Below are positions 7,857 to 16,661 of a DNA stretch of 64,000 nt, in pieces; the stretch's first letter is position 1; the number at the start of each line of letters is the position of its first letter. A program made the position numbers and the translations under genes. This DNA comes from M30B80 sp965656935 (GTDB taxonomy: Bacteria > Pseudomonadota > Alphaproteobacteria > Rhodobacterales > Rhodobacteraceae): assembly GCA_965656935.1 (NCBI GenBank), contig CBFHMG010000013.1, forward strand, positions 4,112 to 68,111. Reading direction: 5' to 3'. The notes beneath the pieces are model-generated. The model was not told the DNA's origin. It was given only the letters and a program-made list of their open reading frames with translations, and made no database searches.

Positions 7857-10490
7857 ATGCCCATCACCGTCGGCCATGATACGTCCAACACGCGCAAAAC
7901 GCTCAAAGTTGGCGATAAATCTTACGCCTATTACTCCATCGCTGCTGCCGAAGCCGCAGGTCTTGGCGATTTCTCGCGCCTGCCCGCCGCGCTGAAAGTT
8001 GTTCTTGAGAACATGCTTCGCTTCGAAGATGGCAAGACCGTTTCGGTCGATGACATCAAGGCGTTCTCGGAATGGGCAGAGAAGGGCGGCAATAACCCGC
8101 GCGAGATCGCCTATCGCCCTGCGCGCGTTTTGCTTCAGGATTTCACAGGCGTTCCCGCCGTGGTCGATCTGGCCGCGATGCGCGATGCGTTGATGTCGCT
8201 TGGTGGCGATGCCCAGAAGATTAACCCGCTCAACCCTGTTGATCTGGTGATTGACCACTCGGTCATGATTGACGAATTCGGCAATCCACGCGCCTTCCAG
8301 ATGAATGTGGACCGCGAATATGAGCGCAATATGGAGCGCTATACCTTCCTCAAATGGGGTCAGAACGCGTTCAACAATTTCCGCGTTGTTCCCCCCGGAA
8401 CGGGCATTTGCCATCAGGTGAACCTTGAATATCTTGCCAAGACCGTTTGGTCCGACACGGACCAGAATGGCGATATGGTTGCCTATCCCGATACTCTGGT
8501 CGGCACCGATAGCCACACCACCATGGTCAATGGCGCAGCCGTTCTTGGTTGGGGTGTTGGCGGGATCGAGGCCGAGGCCGCGATGCTGGGTCAGCCGATC
8601 TCGATGCTGATCCCTGAAGTGGTTGGCTTCAAGCTGACAGGCGCGATGATGGAAGGCACCACAGGCACCGATCTTGTGCTGAAAGTGGTCGAGATGCTGC
8701 GCGAAAAAGGCGTGGTTGGCAAATTCGTTGAATTCTATGGCCCCGGCCTTGATACGCTGCCTTTGGCGGATCGTGCGACCATCGCANNNNNNNNNNNNNN
8801 NNNNNNNNNNNNNNNNNNNNNNNNNNNNNNNNNNNNNNNNNNNNNNNNNNNNNNNNNNNNNNNNNNNNNNNNNNNNNNNNNNNNTGAGCCTGTTTATACC
8901 GACACGCTGAGCCTTGATATGGGCACCATCGTGCCTGCAATCTCGGGCCCCAAACGCCCACAGGATTATGTGGCGCTGACTGGTGCGAAGCAGGATTTCG
9001 CCAAGCAGATGGAAGAGACTTTCAAACGCCCATTGGGCAAGGAAGTGGCTGTTGCGGGTGAAGATTACACGATGGAATCGGGCAAGGTTGTGATCGCCTC
9101 GATCACGTCCTGCACCAATACATCAAACCCTTACGTGATGATCGGCGCGGGCCTTGTGGCGCGCAAAGCGGCCGCTTTGGGCCTGAACCGCAAGCCTTGG
9201 GTCAAGACATCGCTGGCACCGGGCAGCCAAGTGGTCAGCGCCTATCTGGAGGCCGCAGGCCTGCAGGAAGACCTTGATAAGGTTGGCTTTAACCTTGTTG
9301 GCTATGGCTGCACGACCTGTATCGGTAACTCTGGTCCATTGCAGAAAGAAATCTCCGAGGCGATTTCTGAGGGCGATCTTGTGGCCACGGCTGTTTTGTC
9401 GGGCAACCGCAATTTCGAGGGCCGTATCAGCCCTGATGTGCGCGCCAACTACCTTGCTTCGCCGCCTTTGGTTGTGGCCTATGCGCTGGCAGGCACGATG
9501 GATATCAACCTTGCAACCGACCCGATTGCACAGACGCCAGATGGCAAGGATGTCTATCTCAAGGATATCTGGCCCACCACGCAAGAAGTCGCGGAGATGG
9601 TCGAGCAGACCGTTACCCGTGAGGCCTTCCTGACCAAATATGCCGATGTCTTCAAAGGCGATGAGAAATGGCAGGGCGTCGAGACCACCGAACAGCAGAC
9701 CTATGACTGGCCTGCCGCCTCGACCTATGTTCAGAACCCGCCTTATTTCCAAGGCATGACGATGGAGACCAAGCAGATCGAGAATGTGGAAGGCGCGAAA
9801 GTGCTCGCCCTTCTGGGCGATATGATCACGACCGACCATATCAGCCCTGCAGGCTCCTTCAAGGAAACCACACCAGCGGGCAAATACCTGCTGGAGCGTC
9901 AGGTCTCGCCGCGTGAATTCAACTCCTACGGATCGCGCCGTGGCAATCACGAGATCATGATGCGCGGCACTTTCGCCAATATCCGCATCAAGAACGAGAT
10001 GCTGGACGGGGTCGAGGGTGGCTATACCAAAGGCCCTGATGGATCGGAGATGTCGATCTATGACGCCTCGATGGCCTATCAGGCCGAGGGCACTCCATTG
10101 GTCGTGTTCGGGGGTGAGCAATATGGTGCGGGCTCTAGCCGTGACTGGGCGGCCAAGGGCACTGCGCTTCTGGGTGTGAAAGCGGTCATCGCCGAGAGCT
10201 TTGAGCGTATCCACCGCTCCAACCTCGTTGGCATGGGCGTTATCCCGTTTGAATTCACGGGCGGCGACAGCCGTAAATCGCTCGGCCTGACGGGCGAGGA
10301 AACGGTGTCGATCAAAGGGCTTGATACGGTCACCCCACTGGCCGAAGTGCCTTGTGAGATCACCTATCCTGATGGAGCGGTCAAAACGATCACGCTGAAA
10401 TGCCGGATCGATACAGCCGTCGAGATCGAATATATCGAAAACGGTGGCGTGCTGCATTACGTGCTGCGCAATCTGGCCGGCGCTGCCTGA
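7857..10490 (+). CDS. acnA: Aconitate hydratase A (contains assembly gap)
   Basis: Aconitase of the TCA cycle, converting citrate to isocitrate in the cytoplasm with a [4Fe-4S] cluster. Cluster cysteines are present in 'SITSCTNTSNPYVM' and 'YGCTTCIGNSG', and the C-terminal swivel domain has 'TTDHISPAGSF' and 'GEQYGAGSSRDWAAKG'. The start at 7857 follows GGGAGG at 5-10 bases. The 877 codons include 33 covered by Ns; family members have roughly 50 residues at that point, so the true protein is probably near 895 residues. The frame is kept across the gap. The gene is monocistronic, followed by a strong terminator, and diverges from ccmA. Confidence 0.97.
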   Translation: MPITVGHDTSNTRKTLKVGDKSYAYYSIAAAEAAGLGDFSRLPAALKVVLENMLRFEDGKTVSVDDIKAFSEWAEKGGNNPREIAYRPARVLLQDFTGVPAVVDLAAMRDALMSLGGDAQKINPLNPVDLVIDHSVMIDEFGNPRAFQMNVDREYERNMERYTFLKWGQNAFNNFRVVPPGTGICHQVNLEYLAKTVWSDTDQNGDMVAYPDTLVGTDSHTTMVNGAAVLGWGVGGIEAEAAMLGQPISMLIPEVVGFKLTGAMMEGTTGTDLVLKVVEMLREKGVVGKFVEFYGPGLDTLPLADRATIAXXXXXXXXXXXXXXXXXXXXXXXXXXXXXXXXXEPVYTDTLSLDMGTIVPAISGPKRPQDYVALTGAKQDFAKQMEETFKRPLGKEVAVAGEDYTMESGKVVIASITSCTNTSNPYVMIGAGLVARKAAALGLNRKPWVKTSLAPGSQVVSAYLEAAGLQEDLDKVGFNLVGYGCTTCIGNSGPLQKEISEAISEGDLVATAVLSGNRNFEGRISPDVRANYLASPPLVVAYALAGTMDINLATDPIAQTPDGKDVYLKDIWPTTQEVAEMVEQTVTREAFLTKYADVFKGDEKWQGVETTEQQTYDWPAASTYVQNPPYFQGMTMETKQIENVEGAKVLALLGDMITTDHISPAGSFKETTPAGKYLLERQVSPREFNSYGSRRGNHEIMMRGTFANIRIKNEMLDGVEGGYTKGPDGSEMSIYDASMAYQAEGTPLVVFGGEQYGAGSSRDWAAKGTALLGVKAVIAESFERIHRSNLVGMGVIPFEFTGGDSRKSLGLTGEETVSIKGLDTVTPLAEVPCEITYPDGAVKTITLKCRIDTAVEIEYIENGGVLHYVLRNLAGAA
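8787..8884. other. Assembly gap (98 Ns) inside acnA
   Basis: A run of 98 unknown bases lies between the codons for DRATIA and EPVYTD of aconitase. The missing part would encode the conserved region after the active-site domain's 'ADRATIANM' stretch. The flanks are in the same frame at this length, but the family spacing suggests about 150 bases are really missing. Confidence 0.99.
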
Positions 10491-10511
10491 TATCATCGGA
10501 AAATTCCAAGG

Positions 10512-10541
10512 AAAGCCCCGCAATCTTGCGGGGCTTTTTTT
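10512..10541 (+). terminator. Rho-independent terminator after acnA
   Basis: The complementary arms AAGCCCCGCAA and TTGCGGGGCTT sit almost back to back and are followed by a run of T residues. The hairpin starts 21 bases after the acnA stop. Confidence 0.9.
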
Positions 10542-10706
10542 GTTTTCCCCATCATCGAAATCGCAAGGCCTTTTTCCTCCCTCTCAAAGGCTTGGAAATC
10601 TTCTGCCCCAAGCTTGAATTGGAGAGCGCCAGACCTACCGTATACCATTGTATGGAAAGGCCCACTGGCTTGGGCTTGGGTTTCATCTGATCGGGGGGGA
10701 AGATCA

Positions 10707-11528
10707 ATGAGCGATCCAGATCAACCTGGAAACGGTTTTGACGTCGGTAAATATGTGCGGTCGCAAACGGGGTTGCGGCAGCTAAAATCAACATTGCCAG
10801 AACATTCGGTTGAACAGCTTGCGCGTGAAGTGCTCAGGCGTCTGGCAAGCCAGAGCGGCGAGACGGTCTCGTTCGCGCCGCCCAAGGATGAAATTGAGCA
10901 TCTATGCAACGCGCTGCTATCGGAGAATGACAATGCGGGCGCCGAGTTCATTCAGGACCTGCGCAGCGAGGGTGTGTCGATTGAAACCGCCTATCTGGTC
11001 TATCTTGCAGGTGCCGCGCGCCTGCTTGGGGAATGGTGGGAGGGTGACAAGGTTTCCTTTACCGCTGTGACGCTTGGCACCTCGCGCATGTATGGAATTA
11101 TGCGCGCGCTCAGGCATCAATTCGTGGCGGCCCGCGCTGCCGTGAAACGCTCGGCGGTGTTTGTCTCGGTTCCGGGCGAGACCCATGTTCTGGGCGTGCG
11201 CATGGCCGCAGACCTGTTTCGCAAGGAAGGCTGGGAGATCGACCTGATCATCGATAAATCCCATGATGAACTGGTCGATGAGGTCAGCCAGTCACGCGCA
11301 ATCATCATCGGTATTTCGGCGGGCGGCGAGCATGCCGTTGAAGCCTTGTCAAAATTGATGATTGCCCTTCGGATCAGCAACCCGAATGCGTGGATATTTG
11401 TCAGCGGCAAAATCGTTGATGAGGCGCGCGATGCGATCGAGTTGATGGATCCCGATGGCATGGTGACCACGATTGAGGATGCCAAGAAAATCCTGAACGG
11501 CATTTGGGACGGGTCCGAGCCGACTTGA
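10707..11528 (+). CDS. B12-binding domain regulator, PpaA/AerR-like
   Basis: A 273-residue protein in two parts. Residues ~55-135 resemble the helical cap seen in B12 sensors ('LGEWWEGDKVSFTAVTLGTS'). Residues ~145-270 form a B12-binding Rossmann-like domain, with 'VPGETHVLGVRM' in place of the classic DxHxxG loop, keeping His and Gly but with Glu-Thr before His. This arrangement matches PpaA/AerR proteins, which bind cobalamin and tune the PpsR/CrtJ repressor of photosynthesis genes in Rhodobacteraceae. No photosynthesis genes are in this window, so the partner here is unknown. ATG at 10707 follows a GGGGGGA ribosome site. Cofactor and function are inferences. Confidence 0.7.
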   Translation: MSDPDQPGNGFDVGKYVRSQTGLRQLKSTLPEHSVEQLAREVLRRLASQSGETVSFAPPKDEIEHLCNALLSENDNAGAEFIQDLRSEGVSIETAYLVYLAGAARLLGEWWEGDKVSFTAVTLGTSRMYGIMRALRHQFVAARAAVKRSAVFVSVPGETHVLGVRMAADLFRKEGWEIDLIIDKSHDELVDEVSQSRAIIIGISAGGEHAVEALSKLMIALRISNPNAWIFVSGKIVDEARDAIELMDPDGMVTTIEDAKKILNGIWDGSEPT

Positions 11529-11533
11529 GCGCG

Positions 11534-12340
11534 TCAGGGGGCCTCTGAAAAGGCGACTTCGATGATTTGGGCCTGTTTCGTTGCAAGCTGCCAGAGCTGT
11601 CTTGGCGCTTGGTTGATCTCGCTCGTGCCGCGTTTGAGTTTGCGCCATGTTTTGCGCCATCCCTTGGGGCGGATGGCCTTGCCCAAAGGCGCGATGTCGG
11701 AATTGTAATCATAGGCGCGCTGCGTGGCCATGGCGGGCACGATGATGCTGGCAGCCAATGCGCGACGAATGGGCGAGACCGTGTCGTTGAACAGGAAATG
11801 GTCAATCGGCACACGCATCTTGCCGCGTTGTGACAAGGCTAGTTCCGCCCCGCGCCGCGACAGGATATAAGCCCCACCGCCTACATGGCGCGACCGCATC
11901 GGATGGATCGCGCGGCCCGATGGCGTCTGACCAATGGACGGGGCCAGCAGCAGGCGCGACGCGCCTTCATTGAATTTCTCCAACTTCACGGCATGGGAGC
12001 CCTCAGGGATCCAAGCGGTCGAGGCCAAGACCTGCGCCAGATCCTGTGCGAGAAAGATATCATCTTCGAGGAATAGCGCATGGGTCGCCTCGCTGGCCAA
12101 AAAGGCCTCCCAAGCTTGAGTATGGCTGACGGTGCAGGCGCGATCCCCCAACCCCAACCGCCCCAAAGGGCCGTTTTCCGCGATGGTCTTAGCGATCTCG
12201 GCCTCATTCACGCTTTGCGCGTCACAGGCGCTATGGCGGATAAACGCGACGCCGCGTTCGGCCAGATGTGCTGCAATCCGCTCCAACCTGTCGGGGCGGC
12301 GGTCAAGATTGATGACATAGCAGGGAATGGTCTGGGGCAT
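11534..12340 (-). CDS. Glycosyltransferase family 25 (LPS type)
   Basis: Glycosyltransferase of the GT25 (LPS galactosyltransferase-like) family, 268 residues. It has the N-terminal 'CYVINLDRRPDRLERI' motif, then 'CTVSHTQAWEAFL' and the acidic 'ALFLEDDIFL' motif, the family's order. It probably adds a sugar to lipooligosaccharide on the cytoplasmic face of the inner membrane; donor and acceptor cannot be read. The C-terminal ~60 residues are basic. The start is MPQT at 12340; an ATG at 12376 is equally open, and neither has a clear ribosome site. It diverges from the next GT25 gene and converges on the B12-binding gene with 5 bases between. Confidence 0.82.
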   Translation of the reverse strand: MPQTIPCYVINLDRRPDRLERIAAHLAERGVAFIRHSACDAQSVNEAEIAKTIAENGPLGRLGLGDRACTVSHTQAWEAFLASEATHALFLEDDIFLAQDLAQVLASTAWIPEGSHAVKLEKFNEGASRLLLAPSIGQTPSGRAIHPMRSRHVGGGAYILSRRGAELALSQRGKMRVPIDHFLFNDTVSPIRRALAASIIVPAMATQRAYDYNSDIAPLGKAIRPKGWRKTWRKLKRGTSEINQAPRQLWQLATKQAQIIEVAFSEAP

Positions 12341-12494
12341 GCTCGGCTCACGCGGTTTGATGAGGCCATCTGTCATGAAAGGCGGGGTTGGGGCAAGCCT
12401 TGGCGGGGGGTGCTTGGCCCTTGCGCTTGTTTTTGATCTGGTCCCATCGTAGAGCTTCGGCGCAATGTAACCGGACCGAATTGAGCGCGCGCCG

Positions 12495-13244
12495 ATGTGG
12501 CCTTCCTATGTCATCAATCTCAAAGATAACACGCGGCGCATGGACAATAGCGCGCGCCAGCTTCAGGCGCAAAATTTGCCTTTCGAGCGGATTGAAGGGG
12601 TCAATGGCTGGGGCTTGGCGGATGAGGAAATCGCCCGCGTCTATGACGAGGCCCGCAATGCGCGTGAAGCCAAGCACCGCCTCGTAAAACCCGAAATCGG
12701 CTGCTATCTCAGCCATATCGCGGCATGGCGTGCGATTGCGGATGGTCCTGCCGAGGGTGGGTTCATTTTTGAGGATGATTTCGCCGCCGATCAGACATTG
12801 GGCGCGAAACTGGCCTTGCTCAGCGCACCGCAAGATATGTGGGATATGGTCAAGCTCTTCTCCTTTGATCCTGCCCCTGATCTGGTTGAAAAAGCCCCGC
12901 TTGGAGCGTTCGAGATCGGTATCCCTTACCGCGTTCCGACCTGCCTGATTGGCTATGGCCTGACCAAAGCGGGCGCAAAACGCATTGTGGATCGCGCGAT
13001 ACCGTTTTTCCGCCCCGTGGATGAAGACCAGAAATTCCTCTGGGAAACGGGCCTGCGGGTTGCCCTTGTTTTGCCGCCGCCCATTCTGGTCGGCGATCAG
13101 GAGGCTGCAACAGGCACAATCGGATCGGTGCGCCGCGCCACGCGGTCAGGACGCTCGGCTTTGGGCCAAGCGATCCATAATCTGCGCTATCAGGCCCGCT
13201 ACGCGCGCAAGCTGAAGCAGCACTGGAAAGGCAAAGCGCAATGA
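12495..13244 (+). CDS. Glycosyltransferase family 25
   Basis: Second GT25 protein, 249 residues: 'SYVINLKDNTRRMDN' at the start, 'GCYLSHIAAWRAI' near residue 75 and the acidic motif 'GFIFEDDFAAD' near residue 95, followed by a basic C-terminus. It is first of three coupled plus-strand genes, overlapping the GT4 gene by ATGA. The likely role is sugar addition to lipooligosaccharide or another surface glycan. It differs clearly in sequence from the divergent GT25 gene next to it, so it is not a recent duplicate. Confidence 0.82.
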   Translation: MWPSYVINLKDNTRRMDNSARQLQAQNLPFERIEGVNGWGLADEEIARVYDEARNAREAKHRLVKPEIGCYLSHIAAWRAIADGPAEGGFIFEDDFAADQTLGAKLALLSAPQDMWDMVKLFSFDPAPDLVEKAPLGAFEIGIPYRVPTCLIGYGLTKAGAKRIVDRAIPFFRPVDEDQKFLWETGLRVALVLPPPILVGDQEAATGTIGSVRRATRSGRSALGQAIHNLRYQARYARKLKQHWKGKAQ

Positions 13245-14275
13245 CCGCCCCAAAGCGCATATTGCACATGCATTTCGGCACAGATGGCGGGGCCGAGCGT
13301 TTTTTTGTGAACCTTGTAAACGCCTTTGGCGAGCGGGGCGTTGAGCAGCGGTTTGTGACCCGTCCGAACCGTGACTGGTTGCCCGAGATTGCGCCCTTGG
13401 GCCCGATCCTCGAGAGCAATTTTCGCCTTGCCTCGCCCGCCTCGCTGCTTTTGCGCTGGCGGGTGCGCCAGATGATCCGCCAATGGCAGCCCGATGCTGT
13501 GATGGCGTGGATGTCGCGCTCCTCCAAGCTTTTGCCGCGCAAGGCGGGGCCCGTGCGGCTGACGCGTTTGGGTGACTACCCGCGCCATCTCAAGAATTTC
13601 CGCAATAACGACCTGATCGTCGCCAATACCCCCGGAATTGCGCAGAGCTGCCTTGATCTGGGTTGGGAAAGGCCCGTGCAGGTCGTGTCGAATTTCGTAC
13701 GCGAGGTGGAGCCTGTTGCGGTGTCGCGGGCCATGCTGGACACGCCCGAGGATGCATTCCTGATCGTTGGTACGGGGCGGTTTATCCGGCGCAAGGGCTT
13801 TGACACGCTGATCCGCGCGGCGGCGAAAATGCCTGATGCATGGCTCTGGCTGGCAGGGGACGGTGAAAGGCGGGCCGAGCTTGAGGCTTTGGTGGATGAA
13901 TTGGGCCTGCGGCCCCGCACGCGTTTTCTGGGCTGGGTGGACGAACCTTTGCACTATGTCGCCGCTGGCGATGTCTATGTGATGCCATCGCGCCATGAGC
14001 CGCTTGGCAATGTCATTCTGGAGGCATGGAAAGCGCGCACGCCCGTGATCTCGACGCGCTCGGAAGGGCCAAGCTGGTTTGCCAGCGATGAACAGGATTG
14101 TCTGCTGGTCGATATCGATGATGAGGCGGCCATGGCTGCCGCATTGGCGCGCCTACGTTCTGATCAGGGTTTGGCAGACAGGTTGGTTGCGGGGGGCAGC
14201 GCCACGCTTGAGGCCCGCTTCACCAAGGATCGTATCGTGGATCAATATCTTGAGATCATCGAGGGGCGGTATTGA
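13241..14275 (+). CDS. Glycosyltransferase family 4
   Basis: A GT-B fold retaining glycosyltransferase of 344 residues. The N-terminal domain has 'HMHFGTDGGAERFFVNL', typical of GT4 acceptor domains. The C-terminal donor domain has 'VGTGRFIRRKGFDTLI', 'WLAGDGERRAELE' and the EX7E motif in 'SRHEPLGNVILEAW'. It is coupled to the GT25 gene upstream (ATGA overlap) and precedes a third GT25 gene by 4 bases. It probably acts in the same surface-glycan assembly; the sugar is unknown. Confidence 0.9.
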   Translation: MTAPKRILHMHFGTDGGAERFFVNLVNAFGERGVEQRFVTRPNRDWLPEIAPLGPILESNFRLASPASLLLRWRVRQMIRQWQPDAVMAWMSRSSKLLPRKAGPVRLTRLGDYPRHLKNFRNNDLIVANTPGIAQSCLDLGWERPVQVVSNFVREVEPVAVSRAMLDTPEDAFLIVGTGRFIRRKGFDTLIRAAAKMPDAWLWLAGDGERRAELEALVDELGLRPRTRFLGWVDEPLHYVAAGDVYVMPSRHEPLGNVILEAWKARTPVISTRSEGPSWFASDEQDCLLVDIDDEAAMAAALARLRSDQGLADRLVAGGSATLEARFTKDRIVDQYLEIIEGRY

Positions 14276-14279
14276 GCCG

Positions 14280-15077
14280 ATGAAGGTTTTGATCATCAAT
14301 ATGGCTTCGGCTACGGACCGAATGGGGTTCATGGCGGCGCAAATGGCGCATTTCGGCTTTGATTGGGAACGGATCGAGGCGATCACGCCCGACACGCTTC
14401 AGCCCCCCGCCGATGATCCCGTCTGGCATCGCTGGCAGCGCCCTTTGCGCGTGACCGAGATGGCGCTTTGCGCCTCGCATATGGCGGCATGGGCACGCGT
14501 GCTGGAGCTGGATGCGCCTTGCCTGATCTTGGAGGATGACGCCGTTCTGGCCGCGGACCTCCCCGCATTTCTGGAGGCTGTTGCACCCTTGAGCGGGGTT
14601 GATCATCTGAGCCTTGAGACGCGCGGGCGCAAGAAGTTCGTAAGCTTTCATATGCATCCTGCCGCGCCCATCCGCAGGCTCTGGCAGGATCGCACAGGCT
14701 CTGCCGCCTATATCGCATGGCCCAAGGGCGCGCGCGAGATGCTGGCCCATGCAAGGCAGACAGGCGGGCCATCGGATGCGATCATTTCCTCGACCTATGG
14801 GATGGATAGCTGGCAGGCCGATCCAGCGCTCTCGATCCAGCTGGATCAATGCGCGGCCTATGATGTGCCGCAAGCCTTGGCGACATCCTCGCTAATCGAT
14901 GCGGTGAAAAAGCCCAATCTGCTGGAGAGCTATAGCAAGCCCGCGCAAAAAGCCTTTCGCCGCCGCCGCGTTCTGGCGCAAATCCAGATGGGTCTGCGCC
15001 AGTTTTGGCGGGCCTCGAAAGGGCAGCGCAAGCATATCAAGCCAGCCGCTGACTGGCCCAACATCACCCTTGATTAG
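14280..15077 (+). CDS. Glycosyltransferase family 25
   Basis: Third GT25 protein, 265 residues, with 'VLIINMASATDRMGFM', 'MALCASHMAAWARVLE' and the acidic motif 'CLILEDDAVLAADL'. I start it at the ATG at 14280, four bases after the GT4 stop; the open frame continues upstream inside the GT4 gene, but the GT25 N-terminal motif begins here. The C-terminus is rich in Arg and Lys, as in its two neighbours. End of the three-gene operon. Confidence 0.82.
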   Translation: MKVLIINMASATDRMGFMAAQMAHFGFDWERIEAITPDTLQPPADDPVWHRWQRPLRVTEMALCASHMAAWARVLELDAPCLILEDDAVLAADLPAFLEAVAPLSGVDHLSLETRGRKKFVSFHMHPAAPIRRLWQDRTGSAAYIAWPKGAREMLAHARQTGGPSDAIISSTYGMDSWQADPALSIQLDQCAAYDVPQALATSSLIDAVKKPNLLESYSKPAQKAFRRRRVLAQIQMGLRQFWRASKGQRKHIKPAADWPNITLD

Positions 15078-15079
15078 GG

Positions 15080-15826
15080 CTATTTCCAGTAGAGGTTGAT
15101 ATAGGGGCGATCCATCTTCGCGAAACGGGCCTGCATGGCGCGCACCTCGGGCAGGATCGACAGATCGAAGCGTTCATGGGTTTCGATGAACATGGCATCG
15201 AAGCGGTCCAGTGCGCGGGCTTCAACCGCGCGCAACATGGCCCATTCCGCCCCTTCGATATCCACCTTGATGACTTTTACTTTTGTCGGTAATTCATTGA
15301 GGAACCTTGCAAAATCAATCAATTCAACCTCGCAGGCGGCATCAAATTGCGCTGTGCGATCCCCTTCCATAATCGAATTGGCCTTGGAGGCGCTGCGCCG
15401 CGATTGCGCATCCTGCCATGACGGGGGGCGGAACAAGGTGACGGTGCCATCCTCGCCGCCAACAGCCGCCTGATGCAGCACGACATTGTCCAAATCCTTC
15501 GTGGCGTCTTGCAGATGAGTGAAGGTCTCGGGGTCAGGCTCGAACGCATGAACGGTGGCACCTGTCGCGGCCATTTGCTGCGTGATCTCGCCCACATTGG
15601 CCCCAAGATCGATCACGATATCACCCGCGCCGATCTGCTCCAGCATCTGGTCAAACACGGCGTAGGACCGGTTCGAGAGGCGGCGTTTAAGCTTACGGTA
15701 GCAAATCCAGCCCAATGCGCCGGGCAGGTGCTGACCCAGATCGAGCAGTTTTTCCAGCGGTGTTTCAGGGCGCAGGTCGCGCATGAAGAAGCTGCGGGAA
15801 GAGGTCTCGGTCACGTTAGGATCCAT
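15080..15826 (-). CDS. FkbM family methyltransferase
   Basis: SAM-dependent O-methyltransferase of the FkbM type, 248 residues. SAM-binding motif 'VIDLGANVGEITQQM' and 'VHAFEPDPETF' are followed by 'VKVIKVDIEGAEWAML', the FkbM family signature. It likely methylates a sugar or other surface moiety. ATG at 15826 (MDPNVTETS) is preferred over the longer open frame, which has no family similarity; an internal ATG at 15784 is another option. It converges on the GT25 gene with two bases between stops and diverges from the next FkbM gene. Confidence 0.82.
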   Translation of the reverse strand: MDPNVTETSSRSFFMRDLRPETPLEKLLDLGQHLPGALGWICYRKLKRRLSNRSYAVFDQMLEQIGAGDIVIDLGANVGEITQQMAATGATVHAFEPDPETFTHLQDATKDLDNVVLHQAAVGGEDGTVTLFRPPSWQDAQSRRSASKANSIMEGDRTAQFDAACEVELIDFARFLNELPTKVKVIKVDIEGAEWAMLRAVEARALDRFDAMFIETHERFDLSILPEVRAMQARFAKMDRPYINLYWK

Positions 15827-15945
15827 AAATGAGGTTGGCTGGAAACCGCCTTGCGAGGGCCTAGCATGCCTGCGCGCGGGCGGGCAAGCCATCGCGCTTG
15901 TCGGGTAAAGGCTCTATTGCTATAGCAAAGCATATTTTATTGAGG

Positions 15946-16661
15946 ATGCCCGCCTTGGCCGACCCGTTTCGAAACCTGAAATTATACTGGCATCGATTGC
16001 TCAATACTCAAGTCATCACGCGCGATGGCATAAGCGTGCATTGCGGCGACACAGTCCCGCGGGCGGTGCGCAACGGGTTGTTCAAAAACACCTATGAAGA
16101 TGGTGAACGCGAAATGCTCAGGCGTTGCGTCCGCTCAGGGGACAAGGTTCTGGAGATTGGCGGCGGTATCGGTTTCGTCGGAATGGCGGCCGCCAAGATC
16201 GCGGGCGAGGGAAATGTCGTCTCCTATGAGGCCAATCCCCGCCAGAGAGAGGTGATCGAGGCGAATTACGCGCTGAACGCGCCTGTGCCTGAATTGCGGA
16301 TGAAGGCCATCACGCGCGATGGTAAGCCCGTCACCTTTCATCAAAGCGATAATGTGATCTCGTCTTCGATCTATCAGCGCGCTGAGACGCAAACCGCGAT
16401 CACGGTGCCAAGTGACGCGCTTGCCGATGTTCTGGCCGAGCTGCGCCCCGATGTGGTGGTGATGGATGTCGAGGGCGCGGAGATCGAATTGCTGGCAGAT
16501 GTCGATCTGGCAGAGGTGCGCGCCATGGTGGTTGAATTGCACCCCCATATCGGGGGGAGGATAAGATCGCAGCACTTATGGCCTCGCTTGAGGCGCGCGG
16601 CTTTGAGGTGACGGGGGATATGCGCAAAAACGTGCTTTTGACACGGGCGGCAGCCGCATGA
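15946..16661 (+). pseudogene. FkbM family methyltransferase, frameshifted near the 3' end
   Basis: A second FkbM methyltransferase: 'VLEIGGGIGFVGMAAAKI' and 'VVVMDVEGAEIELL' are the SAM and family motifs. In the current sequence the frame runs to 16611 with an unlikely Arg-rich end. At the six-G run at 16552-16557, adding one G restores 'HPHIGGEDKIAALMASLEARG' style sequence down to a TGA at 16659-16661, which overlaps the ATG of the next gene (ATGA). So the gene is intact apart from one missing base, either a sequencing error or a real mutation. The ATG at 15946 is chosen over an upstream TTG. Confidence 0.8.

Noticed and set aside
9123..10523. Minus-strand open frame of 466 codons opposite acnA
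   Set aside because: Shadow of aconitase; no family features.
10707..11528. Reading the B12-binding gene as part of a photosynthesis cluster
   Set aside because: No bch, crt or puf genes are present in the window.
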